Notes: generated by a model not told the origin, from the letters alone. Positions 47,570 through 62,106 are shown, counted from the stretch's first letter. The stretch: DNA of 64,000 bases from Helopsaltes ochotensis (GCA_013400155.1 VXBM01000238.1:100079-164078), one strand, 5' to 3'. A program made the numbers and translations.

Positions 47570-49067
47570 TACAATAGGAATTTAGACCACAGAAGCCCCA
47601 GCGTATTCTAATATTGTTATGGAACACAAAGGCTGTAGAGAGCAGGCTGTATTACAAGTCAGCTGGAGCAAGACTGTGCATTTTAAAGCATTTTCTTACT
47701 CAAAACTATTCCTTTGACATTTCAGAACAGAAGTTGTTCACATTCATTCTGGCTTCTTGACTGATGAGAGGTTTTCAGGACAGAAAATTCTTGCTCTAGA
47801 TGAAGCTTTTTATATTGACCTTGTGCAGGTCAAATTATTCAAATCGAGTGGAGTAATATTGCTCAGAGGGATTGCTCTGTGTGGATGTCGTCCATTGAGG
47901 ATAAACAAAAAGCTAAACCATGAGTCAGCCTCAAAGAATGCTGAAAATAAAGAAGCTCCTGCAGGCTGGTTTTGCATTTTTATCTCCTAAACAAGGTTTT
48001 TCCTAAAGAATGCAGTCTGATTCCTCAGATTTCTTGGTGGCCAAAGGAAAGAAAATAAAAAATAAATAAGAATAAGCTAGAAAAGCAGTTTTCCAAAGAA
48101 CTGCAAAAATAATTTAATTTTTGGCATTTACAGAGAAGAGTGAACTTGTTTAAAAACATACATATATTTAGGTTGGTTTGCACATGACCAGTTCTTAAAT
48201 CCTTTGTGTAACCGTGCCAGTGAAATTCTCAGTTAGTTAAAGATTTAAAAATTGTACCTCGTTTAAAGGCAGACTGTGCCTCACAAGTGCAAGGACAGCA
48301 TCGTAAACATGACATTAGTATTTACACTGGTTCCACAATGCTCATCTCACACTGGAAGATGATCTTTCCTCTTGAGACCTGCAACACATAGGGTTAATGC
48401 AATTCATATGCCAAAAAAAAAATTAGACAAAAGCTAAATGCAAACAAAAGATATAGTTGGTTAAAAATTTCTTCACAATCTCCTCTATAACAGATTATGG
48501 AAACAGCAGCAGAAAGAGACTGTTTTTCTGGAGACAGTATCAATGAGATTAGTCCCTCGACCATTTCCTCAAGTCTTCAGAGGTGCGGAAATAAAACCCT
48601 GATATGCATTCAGCATATTGCAAAGAATTTGGTTACTGGCAAAAAGATTAAAAACTTAAACAAATACAACAAAAAGAAGACAGAAATCAGGTTTATTCTC
48701 CCTGTCAGTTAGAGGAGTTACTGATTTTTCTGAGTCAATCACTCATTGATGGCTCAGAAGTTAAACTACCTCCTGAATGTATTTGCTCAGTTGCCTTGCT
48801 TGATGGAGAATTCCCAAACAGCTGCCGAGAGCTGCTTCCCCAGGTCTTTGTAGTCACGGTAAGAAAAACAGCCAGAGTCCTCTACTTGCAAAGATGGGGC
48901 ATACACTTTTCAAATGCTCACTGAACACTGTGGCTTCTTCCTCATGACCTCCTCAGTGTTTTATCTCCCCTTTCTCCTGGGATATTTCAAGTCCCACATA
49001 CGAACCTTCTGCCTTGCTGATGGTGCTGTTACTCCTCATGTAGACAGAAAACTCCATTTGACTTCAA
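47570..49067. other. AT-rich unannotated DNA
   Basis: No gene is recognised. The plus-strand frames at 47757-47990 and 48497-48712 (77 and 71 codons) resemble no known family. Confidence 0.5.
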
Positions 49068-49104
49068 TGATTGCAATTCAATGTACATTGAATTGTTTCA
49101 ATCA
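49068..49104. repeat. Near-perfect palindrome (22-bp core plus outer arms)
   Basis: A perfect 22-bp palindrome centred on TGTACA spans 49074-49095; each half is CAATTCAATGT. Outside it, TGATTG (49068-49073) pairs with CAATCA (49099-49104), leaving only a TTT bulge on the right. In total 17 bp can pair with 17 bp. It could extrude as a cruciform or fold as an RNA hairpin. I recognise no transposon terminal repeat or known regulatory element here. Confidence 0.85.
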
Positions 49105-52100
49105 CTGTAAAACACAGTGTTCTCTTATTTGCTATAAATGTGATAGAGAATGACTGAAGTCATCAATACTTTACACGTTGAAGTTACGTAATTTCAACAC
49201 AAAGCTGGCTTAGGATGGCAATGTCATAGGAGAAAGTGACTGCATGGTTGTGTTACCCTGGCAATTTAAAGACCAAAGTGAATCCACTTGTTACTTTCAA
49301 CACTCCTCAAAATTCTACCAACTGTGCAAACAATATGTCTTAATGGCACCAGACTAGCAGAGCTTGCTTGAAATTAGATATGTGCTCTGAATATCATTGG
49401 AATGCCTGTAACAAAAACTCCCCTGAAACTGCAACGCGACATGAAGTATGATATGTCCCCTGCTATCTTCAGGGGAATCAGAGCACCCATGGACCCAGGT
49501 CCACAACAGCATCAGCACCCAGGAACCTGAGCCCAGTTAATACTTTGCAAGAAGGCACAACCTGTGAGTTAAATCATAACTGAATACCCAGGAACCCTCA
49601 TTCTGGCCTTATGATATACTATTACCTGAGAGATAATAGTTCATGCAAATAGAGTCTGAATGTATAGATAAAGATGCCAGGCTGTAGAGAAACATTTACT
49701 TTCAGCAGGATTGTGACTTGGATTACCTTTCTCTGTGGAAAAGAAACATTACACATTACTTCAAATGGACTATTTAGGGCATGAAAAGAGCACTCATTTA
49801 CTCTGATAAAGCACAGATGGGAACATCCTTCATTCTTCAGGTCAGGGAAATAGTTGACTATTGATAAGGGTAAACTTCAGACAATATGTATCTTGCAGCA
49901 CTATAGAAAAATATGGAAGATAAACAATGACCACACTATCTACATAAGTGGGTAGAAAAAGCTAACAAATAGGAGACCACTTCTCCCAAAATTGGAGGGA
50001 TCTTCCTCCAGCACAACATGTATGCTGTGTGAAACCATGTGGACAATCCAACTTTCCTGGAATCTGTATCATTCCCACATGCAAATAGAAAAGGGCAATT
50101 CACTTACCCCAAAAAATGGAGCATGACATTGCAACAGCCTCAGGGTTAAAATTTTTCTCTTCCTTGGAGAAGAGATGCTCAGCTGAAGCTCAGCATCTCA
50201 AATTCTTTCTAATAAGATGGCATGTGTTTGCCAACTGTGGCTCAGAAAATCCACTCCATTGATTGATACATATTGCTGAGTGAGCTATGATCTTTCTGTA
50301 CATTTCTCAAGTACAAAAACTGTGTCCAAGGCATTTCTCAGATGCTTTGCTTTCCCAAAATACCATCCTCAAAACTAAGCCTGGGCCTACAACAAAGTGA
50401 GCATACTCCAACCCTTCTGTTCGAACAGTTTTTCCATAAAAAATGGAATTCATGATTTGTAAGTCCAGAAGAGAACAAAGAGGGCCCTAACAATACAAAC
50501 CTGTTGTTCACCTTCTCTAAAAGTACATGGCCATTCCTTCCCAGCAGAGCTGCTTTTGCATGGAATGAAAGCTGGATAAAGTTGCAGTATCAGCAGCTAT
50601 CATCTATTGGCTGTGTGTTTTGGAAGGGAATAGCTTAATCACCTTTCAGCATCAGTGGGAATGTAACCGAAGCACAAGCCATGACAAGTCATCCTAACAA
50701 AGCCACTAAGCCCAGAGAAGTGCAGCGCTAGAAAAGGAAAATAAGGTGCTCTGAAGTCACAGGTGCTGGTAGACATGCTAAGCAAGATGTTTCCTAGACC
50801 AGTCACAGAGATCTCTCAGGGAAAGGAAAGACTGGAAAAAAAAAAACCCAAACTGGTCATTGTCCCCTCTGTGCTGAGAGGCTCCAAGTCACTTTGCAAA
50901 GTCTCAGGGTCACAGATGAAGTTAGTCTGATTAGGCTGATCACTAAAAGCCAATGCCAGGGAATGCAGCACTCTGCTACAAGGTCACTATTGATATCTAG
51001 ACACAGGGAAAGCTGTGCCTTATTCAAAGAAACTCCATGGAGATTTAAGAATCCCAGTAGCACAGCTGGAAGTTTCAAAGCTTCTGAGAAAACTCTGGCA
51101 TGCTTACACCTAGTTAGAGAACCAAAAAAGCCAGGATTCATGTTGGTCAGGATATCCAGACAGATGTTGTCATTGGAAAGGAAATTTGAAAGAATGTAGG
51201 TCCCTAGTTTTTCAAAAAAGAATCTGTATTCCCTACAAAGATAGGCACACTGAGAAGGCACACTCTTAAATCTGGCAATAAATCTGTCTTCTCAAAGTAA
51301 AACACAAACCATGAGGTTTTATCCAGTTCAAAATACCACATAGTTCCAATTACATGCTCCTTAAAGAAATGAAAACAGCCCTGATCACCCATGGCAAAAA
51401 GCTTCAGTAAGTTAATCATAGGCTCTCTTTCCAACAATGAATATATTTAGTTATATTTGGGTTAAATTTTGAAATGCTTATCATGCTTCTCCAAATATGA
51501 AATTCGCATTTGTTCATGCTGTGCCTTGGATCTCTATTTGAAAGAGAGAGGCAAGAAATATTTATCATGTGCATGTTGTTCCAAAACCTGCAAGGAAAAC
51601 AAAGATACTACTCTGAAATTAGATGCACTGCCCTAGTCAGCAAGACACTTCAAAATAAGTCTGAAAATAACTTCTTTCAGTCCTCTCCTGCCTTTCCAGT
51701 TGTTTAAAAATAAGCATTATCTTTCATGATGTCTGCATTTTTAAACTAAAATTTAGTTTTAAAAATTTAAAAAACAGCTAAATAACATTTATCTGAGCTG
51801 ATGTGGAAGTATATTTGCATTTGGGAACTGCCATTATTGTGTCAGTTATAATTGAAAACACTGAAGAAGTTGTTCTGTAAGACATAAATCTTGCATCAAC
51901 CAATTAACAGCTTTTTATACATTAATTAATTCATTCTGAAAACAGCATTCCCATGTCAGAACCTCACAAATACAGGAGTACCACCACATGGAAAGCATAT
52001 GCATATAATCCATATATGGATAACAAGTTGCCACTGTTTAGCAAAAGCCTGATAAGCTAGAGGTCCACTTGAGCATGTAAGAGCTGCTTCTTTTCATCAC

Positions 52101-53229
52101 ATCCTAGTTCTGTTAAACAGACTTTTTGACATTAAAAAAAGGAACAAGACTGTGTAGCATAGTTGGACAGCTCTTACAGACTTTTAGACAAAAAACTCTG
52201 TAAAAGTTATTGTGAAACACATCTGCCCGTTCCATTTGCCTATATGTCAGTGCACAATAAGTCTTTACAAAACTCTTACTTTGCAAAGCACCTTCAGCAC
52301 AAGTCTGTTTTCAACTGAAAGGTTTGATTTCACATGAAGTTGATAAGATGATAAAGTAAATCCATCTTTCCTTTAAGGAAGGCTTGTAGGTATTAAAGTA
52401 GTGAACAAAGACAGTACTTGGTCTGAATTTGCTCAAGATCACATACTGGGAGATAAATAACAGCAAGTCACATTCATGTACAAATGCCCCCATTAGTCTT
52501 TGTGGTTTTGAAGTTTTGCTTTTTTCTTTTTTTCTTTTCTCCATTATAATTACTTATCATTCAAAACAGTAAGTATTCGGCCAACTTTACTTCATCTCTC
52601 ATCAGTCTCTGATGTGGAGGTGCTTCTGACATGCCTGCAGGACCTGTTAAGGCTGAGTGAAATATTACTTTAAAGCAGCGTGTTCACTTCTGCTTGGTTG
52701 ATACCACAAGGTCATGATGGGCACTTATGTCTGTTCCCTAAAGGCTTTAGTGAGTGCAGTCTTACATCTTTCATAATGAGGTTTTACATCTTTCACTCTG
52801 GGTCTCTCACAGGTGGACAACCTTGAACAACTCAACAAGGAAAGTATTTGGGCTCTTCTACTTGCAATACAAGAGGATGCAGATTCAAGGAAATAAAGAT
52901 TCAGCACCTCTTCCTTATATTACACACACTAACAGTGCAGTATTTGAAAGATACAGGGGATCTGGAGTTAAGCTTATTTGGAAGGATACAGGACCCCTCC
53001 ACTTCCTAGAATCAGTTAGACTCATGTCCCACCTCCCACGGAGAGCCTAAACCACTTTAAATGTACACTTGAGCGCTGGTCTTAATCACTCCTATTGCAA
53101 TAGGTCCACTTTACATGAAATATCCATCAGGGTAAAGTCAGAAAAACAGGCAAGACAGCAAAGTTCCAAAGAGTTTAGTATTTTGTGCAATGCTGAACAA
53201 CTTTAGAAAGAGTACTTGAGAGAAATCCA
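49105..53229. other. AT-rich unannotated DNA
   Basis: No gene or repeat family is recognised. A 134-codon minus-strand frame (50857-51261) overlaps a 101-codon plus-strand frame (50894-51199). Both are unrecognisable, and open frames on both strands at once suggest composition rather than coding. Confidence 0.5.
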
Positions 53230-53300
53230 CTCTGGAGTACTGGTTGGTGATCTCTGTTGTGAGATAATGGGTTCAAATCCCCTTAAATTGCAAGAGAATC
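53230..53300 (+). other. Possible tRNA-like or ancient SINE remnant
   Basis: GGTTCAAATCC at 53270-53280 is close to a Pol III B box (GGTTCGANTCC). A TGGTTGGTGATC word about 30 bp upstream could be a decayed A box. The segment cannot be folded by eye into a convincing cloverleaf, and the downstream sequence does not match a CORE-SINE or CR1 tail I recognise. A single 11-bp match in 64 kb may be chance. Confidence 0.2.
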
Positions 53301-56300
53301 GAATCTGCGTTTTTCACATCTTCAAAATTACAGTCCTGAATGACTGGGTAGGAAGAAGTAAGAAAAGACGAATTTTTCTGTCTGGCTCTTGAGTGAACAA
53401 TGTTTGTCGCTTCTCACTTTTACCACAGATTTACAAAAATACAGTTGTCAAAGCTTGTCTTTTTTCTTTTAGACACAATGTTTTAGTGAATTTAGGACTA
53501 AATTTGCTGAGTTTTGACAACTAAAATAAAACCCCAAACTATTTTTTCTGGTTTCATTTATAGTTTAAAAAAACCCCAGAGCTTGCAAGGATTAGAAATC
53601 ACAAGTTTTACTTCTGTGAAAATATGTGTGAAAGAAACTGAGGATATGCATTTTAAAAGACTGTCAGCTCGACTCCCCCTCCAGTTCTTCTTTCATCTCT
53701 TTCTTACTTTGTGCCTCATGGTTTGGTGACTATTGCACCAGTCACTTTTTTCAAAGACCTCCTGCCACACTGTAGTATCCACAAGTATTTATCCTGCCCC
53801 AATCTGCTTCACTCTAATGACAAAGCTAAGAGTAATTTTCTAACCCATCACAAGGCAGAAACAGCATCAGAATGAGATTAAAATGCATAAAGCAGGCTCC
53901 AGAGATGCCATAATTTCTCTTTCTGCTAATGAGTGTGCCCCACCTATTATGCCCAAATCTAAATATACTTCACAAGAAACATCTAGGGTGCTATGCAATA
54001 CGCATCATTGAGGAACAGATGTGAGAAGGAAACTTTCTTTCACAATATGTTTTATTAACACGTGAAGACCTTCTCTTTCGTCAATCAAATTATTACATTC
54101 TACAACTTGTTTTTAGTTTGCAGAATGCTCCCTGCAAGGCACCAAAGTGAAAGCCTCTCATGGTGGGTTGAAATTCAACCTCAGTGTGGTGGGAGACAGT
54201 GTCTGTCATCAAGATGATCCAGATAAAATCCAGATTACTTTCCAGAATTCCTTTGCCTTCACTGTCTGGGGATGGGATGAGCTGGGCAGGGAAGGGTCTC
54301 ACACCCAGATTCCCCCACCGTGTGCTGGTATATCAGCCAGCTGGGAAGGAGTATACAAAAACTGACCAGGTACTGCTGCCTCTAAGCTCAGGGAAATCAA
54401 GGAAACAGGTTCTGAAATTCATTTGCTCTCTTACAGCTCCTTCTGGTGTGTCAGTGGTGCAGGGATCATCCCCACAGACTCACTGAATGTACTGCAGCCA
54501 AGACATGCAGAGAAGTAGCCTATTTCTTTATCAGAGCCTTAAGAACAGAGCAAAGACTGGCACTGAATTGAAAACAAAAAAAAATTCACCTTTCTTATGC
54601 TTGTCTCATAAGATTGATGGCAAGTGTTTGAGGAGGGAATTACTACATTTAACAAAGTTGCAACTTTGGTCATATTTTTACCTGTTTTTATGTTTAGCTT
54701 TCTAGAATTATTAACAAACAGAATGAAAAGCTCCATTGTTTGCCTCCATATTAAGCACCCGTAACAGATCACGAAACAGTTTTTATATGTTTTTTAAGTG
54801 TGCATCACTTTAAATCTAGTTGACTGCTAGCCATCTTTTTGTTTTGCGTGGCAGTCAGAGATATCTTGAGCTTTTGTACTTGAAAATGCAAGATTATCTC
54901 TAAAATCTGTTCTCCCATCTTACAGTGTTTTTCAAGACAGTGAGAAATAGACTGCAATAAGATTTGGTATTTACCATGAGTACTACGTACATTATGTCAA
55001 AGAAATGGATCTAGCCTGGATCTGTGACTTCCATAATTTTATTTCATTGTTGTTGTCTTTACTGAGTCCCCAAAATAAAATAATTTGATTTCATATAATT
55101 CAAATGACTACTAGTGTTACATGGTTGGTACAAATGAACAGTGACTGAGGAAAAAAATAAGACCAGATAAATGTAAACATAAAGATGATTCATTCTTGGA
55201 ATAATTTTGTGTCAATGGAAAATACACAAGGTATAAATTTGGCCCCATGACGCAGAGCTTCCAAGAAACATGAAGCGATTGTAACTAGAGATCTTGGCTG
55301 ACGTATGAATTGAAAAGCAAAATACAAATGAGGCAAATTCAGCATGGGCATAAAAGGAGTGAAGTCAGCCCTATTAATTACCCAGCTGAAAGAAAATAAA
55401 AGCCTGGATCAAAATAACCTAAAGTACAGAGAGAAAAGGATGAAAACATTAGGCATGAAGAACAGCGTGATGACAGATTTGAGAAGCAGCACATAGTAAA
55501 TACGATGACTAAAACGGAAAGCGTTTACCATGACATTCAGCACAGAAAACAAATCCTTGGCTTCTGAGAAACTCAGTTCAGAGAGTGCTCAATGAACTAT
55601 ACACCTTTCAATAAACATCCTTTATGCCCATTAATAACCAGAGTAATAGAGCTTCTGCTAACGCCACACTCATGCATAAAATTGTGAAGAGCTGGCTTTT
55701 GATCTGACGAAATTAGGGTAAAGGTAATCTGGTTCTACATAATTGGTACTGACGTTTTCGTCATTTCACAAGGGGCACTGGTTCCAGTACCACAAGTACT
55801 GGTTCCTCTCAGGAGATGCTCCAGACTTTCAATTTAAACTCTTATTAGTGTAAAATGTAGGTGGTAGAGTAGGGTGCAAAAGACAATAGGTCAATAGGTA
55901 TTTTATTACAAGTAAACCTATTGGCACTTATTTTTCCTAACTTTGAGAAGAGAATGTCAGAATCACCATTAACCCAGTGGACCCAATCTCTTTGGCCTGG
56001 GGGAGCTACAGGAAGAGGTTACATCCTCCTGCTTCCCTGCCTGGGGTTTTCTGCCTATGGAGGATGAGAGAAGGGGGCCACCTACAACTTAAACCAATGT
56101 GGTTAGACACAGTCAAGACACGCACTTGGTGCCCATGACTGCCCACAGCAATTATCCATTAATGTGCACAGATTCCACTATGAAAAAAGATAATTCAGGC
56201 CAGAGAAGAGTGGAGAAAAATTTTCTTGTATTTATTTTAAGAAACTGGCATATTTTATTACACTATCTAAGGTTTTTCCCAAAGCAGGTAACTTATTAAC

Positions 56301-59300
56301 GGTGTCATCAAATATACTGTAAACCCTTGTCACACAGTAGCTGTGACAAGTCAAACTGTAACTTCCTTTTTCTGATAGTTTACTAAATTCAATGAATAGA
56401 TCATAGAAACTTAGGTTGACAAGTTCTCCAAGAGCAGCGAGGAGAGGTTTAGGCTCATTTTCAGTCACTTTACTTTTTCTCCTGAGAATTAACCAACAAA
56501 AAGGGATGGGAGAATGAAAAAGAAAAATAAGCCCCAATGGCCTCTCTCATCCTTGTGACACGGTAAATGTTATGGGTTGAGAATTTACCTTTGTTAAAAC
56601 ATGAATGTGTCCTTTTTGCTGAAAGCTGTGGGCATACAAATGATCTCGCCAAGCTGTATCCGTAATAAACTACACCATGTGATCATGAGTATAACCACCG
56701 TCATAAGCACGAAAGAAATGTCTGTGTACAGACAATCCCAAAAATACAGCCTAGGTGCAATCTGGTTTCTCCATGTTCTCCAACATGGGACTTGGACACC
56801 TCATTCTTGACAAATGAGCTTTTAACAGTTGTGTTACTTAAAATAGTGTCATCAGGGGGAACCAGCTCTTTGGGATAGCCCTGTATCAGACTTATATTTA
56901 CTAGATTGCAGGTCTGCAATCTGAAATCACTAACAGCCTATACTTGACTATCTTTTGGCCTGTAAAAATGACTCCAAATAGACATATTTGAGGGGGATTT
57001 TGGCAATTGTAAACTTATATTTTCCAAATTACTAGAATTGCAATTACTGTGAGTTAGTTTATAGAGTTGACTTCTCAAATAATAAGACTTTCTAAAAGAT
57101 AATGAAAACAGACTTACTTCAAGTTTCATCATGGAAATATTTCCACTAAAACAATTAATAGTGTTCTTTCTTGGCTTTATTGTCATGAATTATTTACTTG
57201 TTATGATTGTCTGAACAACAAAAGAGATCTCAAGTGTTTAAGAACTAATTTTTAGCTTTTGATTATCCATTATCACATTAATATTACTTAGCCTTAGAAT
57301 ACTACTAAGTAAGGAAAAGAATATATTATTCTTGTAAGTCAATCCAAAAACAAGACATTTTTCTTCAACAAGAAAACATGTCTATGTTATTATCTTGGCT
57401 GATTTGTTCTCTGTCATGTTTTGCAAGAAAGACTTCTAAACAGGCAGGGATTTAGTACAAGCCATTTCTAAATAAATAAAAGTAAATTATTTCTCTGAGG
57501 CAACCACCCTGAAGAGTATCACTCAGAGAATCCTACCTAGTTTGATGCTTCTTTTTGCATGATAAATGATGACCAACTGTCCAGGCTACTAAGCACAGAT
57601 TCTCTTAAAATGTAAGGCAAGGTTAGACGCTTATGCGTCTATCTTTACATGTCTGAGTTGGCAAACAGTACTCTCAATGTATTACAAGTGCATCCCTGAC
57701 CCAAAGTGAAAAATCTGGTGCAGGTGATGCTACTTAGTACTTGAACAACATAAGCCAGTTTCTATATCACTTACTTGATCCTGAAATCTATCTTCATGTA
57801 GACTTGCAAAATTGCCAATGAGATACTTGTCAAGATCTGAACTATTAACTTCAGTAGCAAAGAATTTACATATTGCCCTTCTGAGGACTTCTATGATAGA
57901 TATGACTAATTAACCTATCCAAGAAGTGGACAGGAAAACAGAGTTGGGTGATTGAATGAGAAATAGACATAAAGGGACAACTTCAGGACCAGAAGGAGTT
58001 AGAGAAGCAGTACAGGCACTTGTTATCAGAAAAGGAAGCAGAAAGAGGAAAGGAATTTCCCATCAACCTCCCTAATATTACTTCCCTTGATTGTTTTCCC
58101 ATTATCACAGGAGAAAAGAGGAGAGGAAGGCTGGAAAAAATGCTAAGCAGAAGAAAAAGGGGGGGAAAATGCTTTTGGTTCCTTCTTATCCATGACAGGC
58201 GATATCACAGGAACAATAATTAAAACAGCAGGTGCAAAGGATCAAAGTGGTCTATAATGACCAAGAGGGAGGTGTCATGTAGATATGGGAATCATGAGAT
58301 CCCTTATTATTGATATGCCTTAAGAAACTCCATAGCAACCCAGCCTTCCTATGTTCAAACCTATAAACATAGGCTCATCTAGGACAACACTAGCTTCAAT
58401 ACTTCTGCTTACTCAGGGAATCGTAAAAGCATAAACTTGTTGTTGTTGGCTTGGGGTTGGAGTTTTTTTACACATACCTAGGAATATTTTTCCCACAGTG
58501 AATTAACTTGTGGTTTTCTCAAATTGCTATGCAGCTGTGATCAGAGAAAAATATCTTACATGATTTGGGTAAAATCCTCTACAGTGAAAAATAAAACCTG
58601 GTATTTTCTTTTAAGAGTTTTACCAGCTTTTGTTATGGATATAAATTAGCCTATTTTAATGATAAGGGCTTGAAGTAGTCAGAGCTGATTCAGAGTCCAA
58701 AGGTCTGATTTACCAAAGTAAATCTGCACAGCCTCCTTGTATACTTTCTTTCCCCCATCCCATCCTCACTCCAACTCACTGTCATTGCAGATATGCTGAA
58801 GGCATTTGCCATGTCCCATGCATAGAAAATAATTCCTTCCACGTCTCACCCAGATCTTACACTCAATAATTTTAAATTACATAAATTACATATGCTGATC
58901 ATAGCTGGATCAGAAGGAACCAAGAGGATCTGACGAACTATTGCTCTGATTCTAAACAGCACTGTTCATACAGCTCTGAACCACCAGGGTTTTGGTCTGA
59001 GGTCTCCTTGCTTTTAGTTACCACAGCTAATAACCAAGGACCTCTTGTCCCGTATTATAGCATACACCTACAACACAAAATTAAAATGGAAACATCTCTC
59101 CTACACTATTTACATCCCTGATACCTAGCAAAGTTTTCATAGACCCCTTACCCTCTATTACCTAGCTACAACTGCTATGCTACTGTACAGAGGATGTGCT
59201 TTGAGAGGTGAAATGCACAGTCAGCAGAAGATAATGGAATGGTCAGATTAAATTTAATAATAGAAGCACCTCCTAATTATAAAGCAATAGCCCTTATCTT

Positions 59301-62059
59301 CAACACAATTTTATCTCTATTAAAAATAACTATCCATCTGTGTAATCAGTATACAAGTAGTGCAGCAGATGAAGTTACAGAAAGAGCTATTTTGTCTGTA
59401 TCTTAACCCATTTATTTTGTCAACAGCTAATATTTCTAGTGTATTGATTTGCCAACATCTGTGGTTTTGTCATCTAAAGAAATTCATGCTACACTAGTCA
59501 CCTCACCATGGAAAACATAACACACAGAAATTGAGGGAAAAAAGGAAAATGTGATGAGAAAGAGTGAAGGTATTGGTAGAAATCACAAAAAATTGAGGAT
59601 TACTTTCCTTAGAAAGCAGGTGAATAAGAGACTATGGAATTCAAAAATAGAAAGAACAAGACTTAGATTAATTTTCTCTGTGTTGAACTACAGAAGTAAG
59701 GATATTCAATCAAAATGCATTATCATCTCATGTGCTATTTACCCAAACTCAGGAACTGCATTCCCAGATGTGACAAGCATCAGGACAGCAGCATGCTTGA
59801 AAAGATTACAAATTCAGAGGTAGCAGCTGAAAATACAGGACAGAGCTATCAGCATTTCTGAGGTGAATAATCTTCATATTTCAGGGTGTAGGGAAAAAGT
59901 GCCTTAACATTTCTGATATTTCTGAGCTGACCACTTTCATAGTAAGACTGAATGTCTGATATGGCCACCAACTAAAGTACTATGTTTAGTTTTACCTCTC
60001 ATTACTAGTCTTCACCTGCAGAGTGTAAATGTTGAGACTCAGCTAAATTGTCCTTTTCTTCTGTAAAAATCTAGGCATAACCTAAAAATGCATTCATTTT
60101 TCCACTCTAGTGCAGTATCTGCCCACTATCCATACAGTGAAAGGTTGCTTTTAACAGACTAAAATCACATGTGTACACATACAGAAGGAAGCTCACCATC
60201 TTCTGAAACTGGATTTATGTTGTATTCAATAACTGCTGTAGGAATCCAAAAAGAACTACATATGCAAGATATGGGACATACAATGCAGTGCAGCTCGTCT
60301 TAGATCCATCTAGCCTGAGTAAATCAGCTGTGTCTCACAAAGAGCTGGAGGGACATCTAGTGGACTTGTTGACAAGCAGGAAGGCCTTTGTGTTATCATT
60401 TTACTGCACTGCTGCTTCACGTGACAGGTGTTAATGTTGGTCTTCCCACTAAATAAGTATATGAAATACCAGAACAGTACTAAATTCCCTACCATGCAAA
60501 ACAGGCAGCCAGCTATAAAACATACTGTCATCAACTCTAATCTAGCTCGACTCTCATATCCAAACCAAGATACAATTCAAAGCAAATGTACAGTTTTCTA
60601 ATACTATAAGATCAGAACTGTGTTTAAAATACAGAGCTGAAGCATTTCAACTATAAATATGTAAAGTGCACATTGCACCAGCCTACAAAAGGTGCATATG
60701 GCTTAACACCTACAAAAATTCCTTGACAAGCTGCAAGCAAGAGATAATTCTATTTTTTATCATCTATAAAAGTAAGAGAAAATTATCTTCCAGCTTTACC
60801 CCAATCCTATCAGCTTCAAGAGGAATAATGTACTTTGGAAAGCAGAATGGAACATTCAGCAACACGAATTTACAGAAACTTTATTCTTCCCACGCTATGA
60901 ATATTCACTTCCACTGGCTTTGTTCAATAATAAACCCAAATATTTCCAAGCTTCTTGGGAATGGAAGTGTACTTACACGTTCAGAGCAGAGGGAGGAGCA
61001 GAGCTGCAGAATGCTCTGATTCTGAGGAATAATCCCAGAGATACTGTATCAGAGAGTCTAAACATTTTTAGCGCCTGAGTCCAACAGATGTATTTTGAAA
61101 CAGCACATCAGCCTAAAATCTGTATGTTTAAGAATACGCTTAATTAGTTTTGTAATTCCCACAAATTTTAATGTGAACTTCCTGACCTGCAAATGTTTTC
61201 AACTTTATTTCAGACATGGGCAATCAACTTTATGCTTAAACAAACTCTTAAAGTGTTTTAGTCTAAGAAGCATCTTTGGGAGAATAAGGCATAAGCCATT
61301 TCCATCTTCTTTCCACCCAAGGGAAAAGGTAAATCTCAGCTTTTCTCTTTTCAGTTTTCCCTCTATAGTTCTCTATAGATGGAACTACAGAAAAATCCTC
61401 CAAACAGTGAATTTCAATAACATTTTCAGCTTTTCAAATTTAAAAGTTATTTCATTCTATGTTTTGTTTTAATTAACGTGAAATGGGCCAACTTCAGGTG
61501 GGCTTTCACTTTCCTCATTGATTGCCTACACACCTAGACTGTGTCTTTGTTCCTTCAAAGTTTGGAGGAATAACCTAACTCTCCTTCTACTTGTTCTGTG
61601 TTCCTTTATTATGTTTTTTAGTCAGAAGATCTCATCTACTTCTTCTTCCTGTCTGTAGCAGACACTTACTCTCAATACAAATGTTGGTTGCCCACTAACC
61701 CTAGCTCATAAGCAATCAGCTGGCTCATCATGCAAAGTTCATCTTCATGGACAAGAAGAAATCAAAATCTTCAGAAGACTGACTTTATGAAACACAAGTT
61801 TCGTAAGAAAAGAAGCATATGCTTCCTGTTGCATTGACATGGGAACTCTGCAATTTCTGCTTGCCACATTGCCTAATATGGACCCACATTTTACAGACTG
61901 CAAGAGCATAGAAAATATGGTTTCATAAGTAGACAGAGTTAGTCCATGGCAAGCTCTGAGACACAAAGACAGATTATTATAGCATGACACTTTCTTTCAC
62001 TGGCATTTTGACTAAGGAATGGAGATCAACACCAGGACAAGTCCAACGCATTTCCTAAT
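53301..62059. other. AT-rich unannotated DNA
   Basis: No gene or repeat family is recognised in this long stretch. Plus-strand frames at 54147-54365 and 54184-54486 (72 and 100 codons) overlap in different phases after a CAG, but nothing in them is recognisable. Other frames are at most 117 codons (60666-61019), and none shows a domain motif. Confidence 0.5.
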
Positions 62060-62106
62060 TAGATCATATTATAAATAGATCATATATATTATAGATCATA
62101 TACATG
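62060..62106 (+). repeat. 16-bp tandem repeat, about 2.9 copies
   Basis: TAGATCATAT starts at 62060, 62076 and 62092, giving an exact 16-bp period with A/T-rich spacers (TATAAA, ATATTA, ACATG) that differ between copies. It is a small minisatellite-like array with conserved cores and variable linkers. Confidence 0.8.

Noticed and set aside
50857..51261. 134-codon minus-strand open frame, tied for the longest in the window
   Set aside because: It has no recognisable motif, overlaps a 101-codon frame on the opposite strand, and shows no promoter, polyA or splice context. A chance frame is the simpler explanation.
54117..54486. CAG followed by overlapping open frames, resembling an exon
   Set aside because: The frames are in different phases, the part directly after the CAG soon meets a stop in two phases, and no protein family is recognisable.
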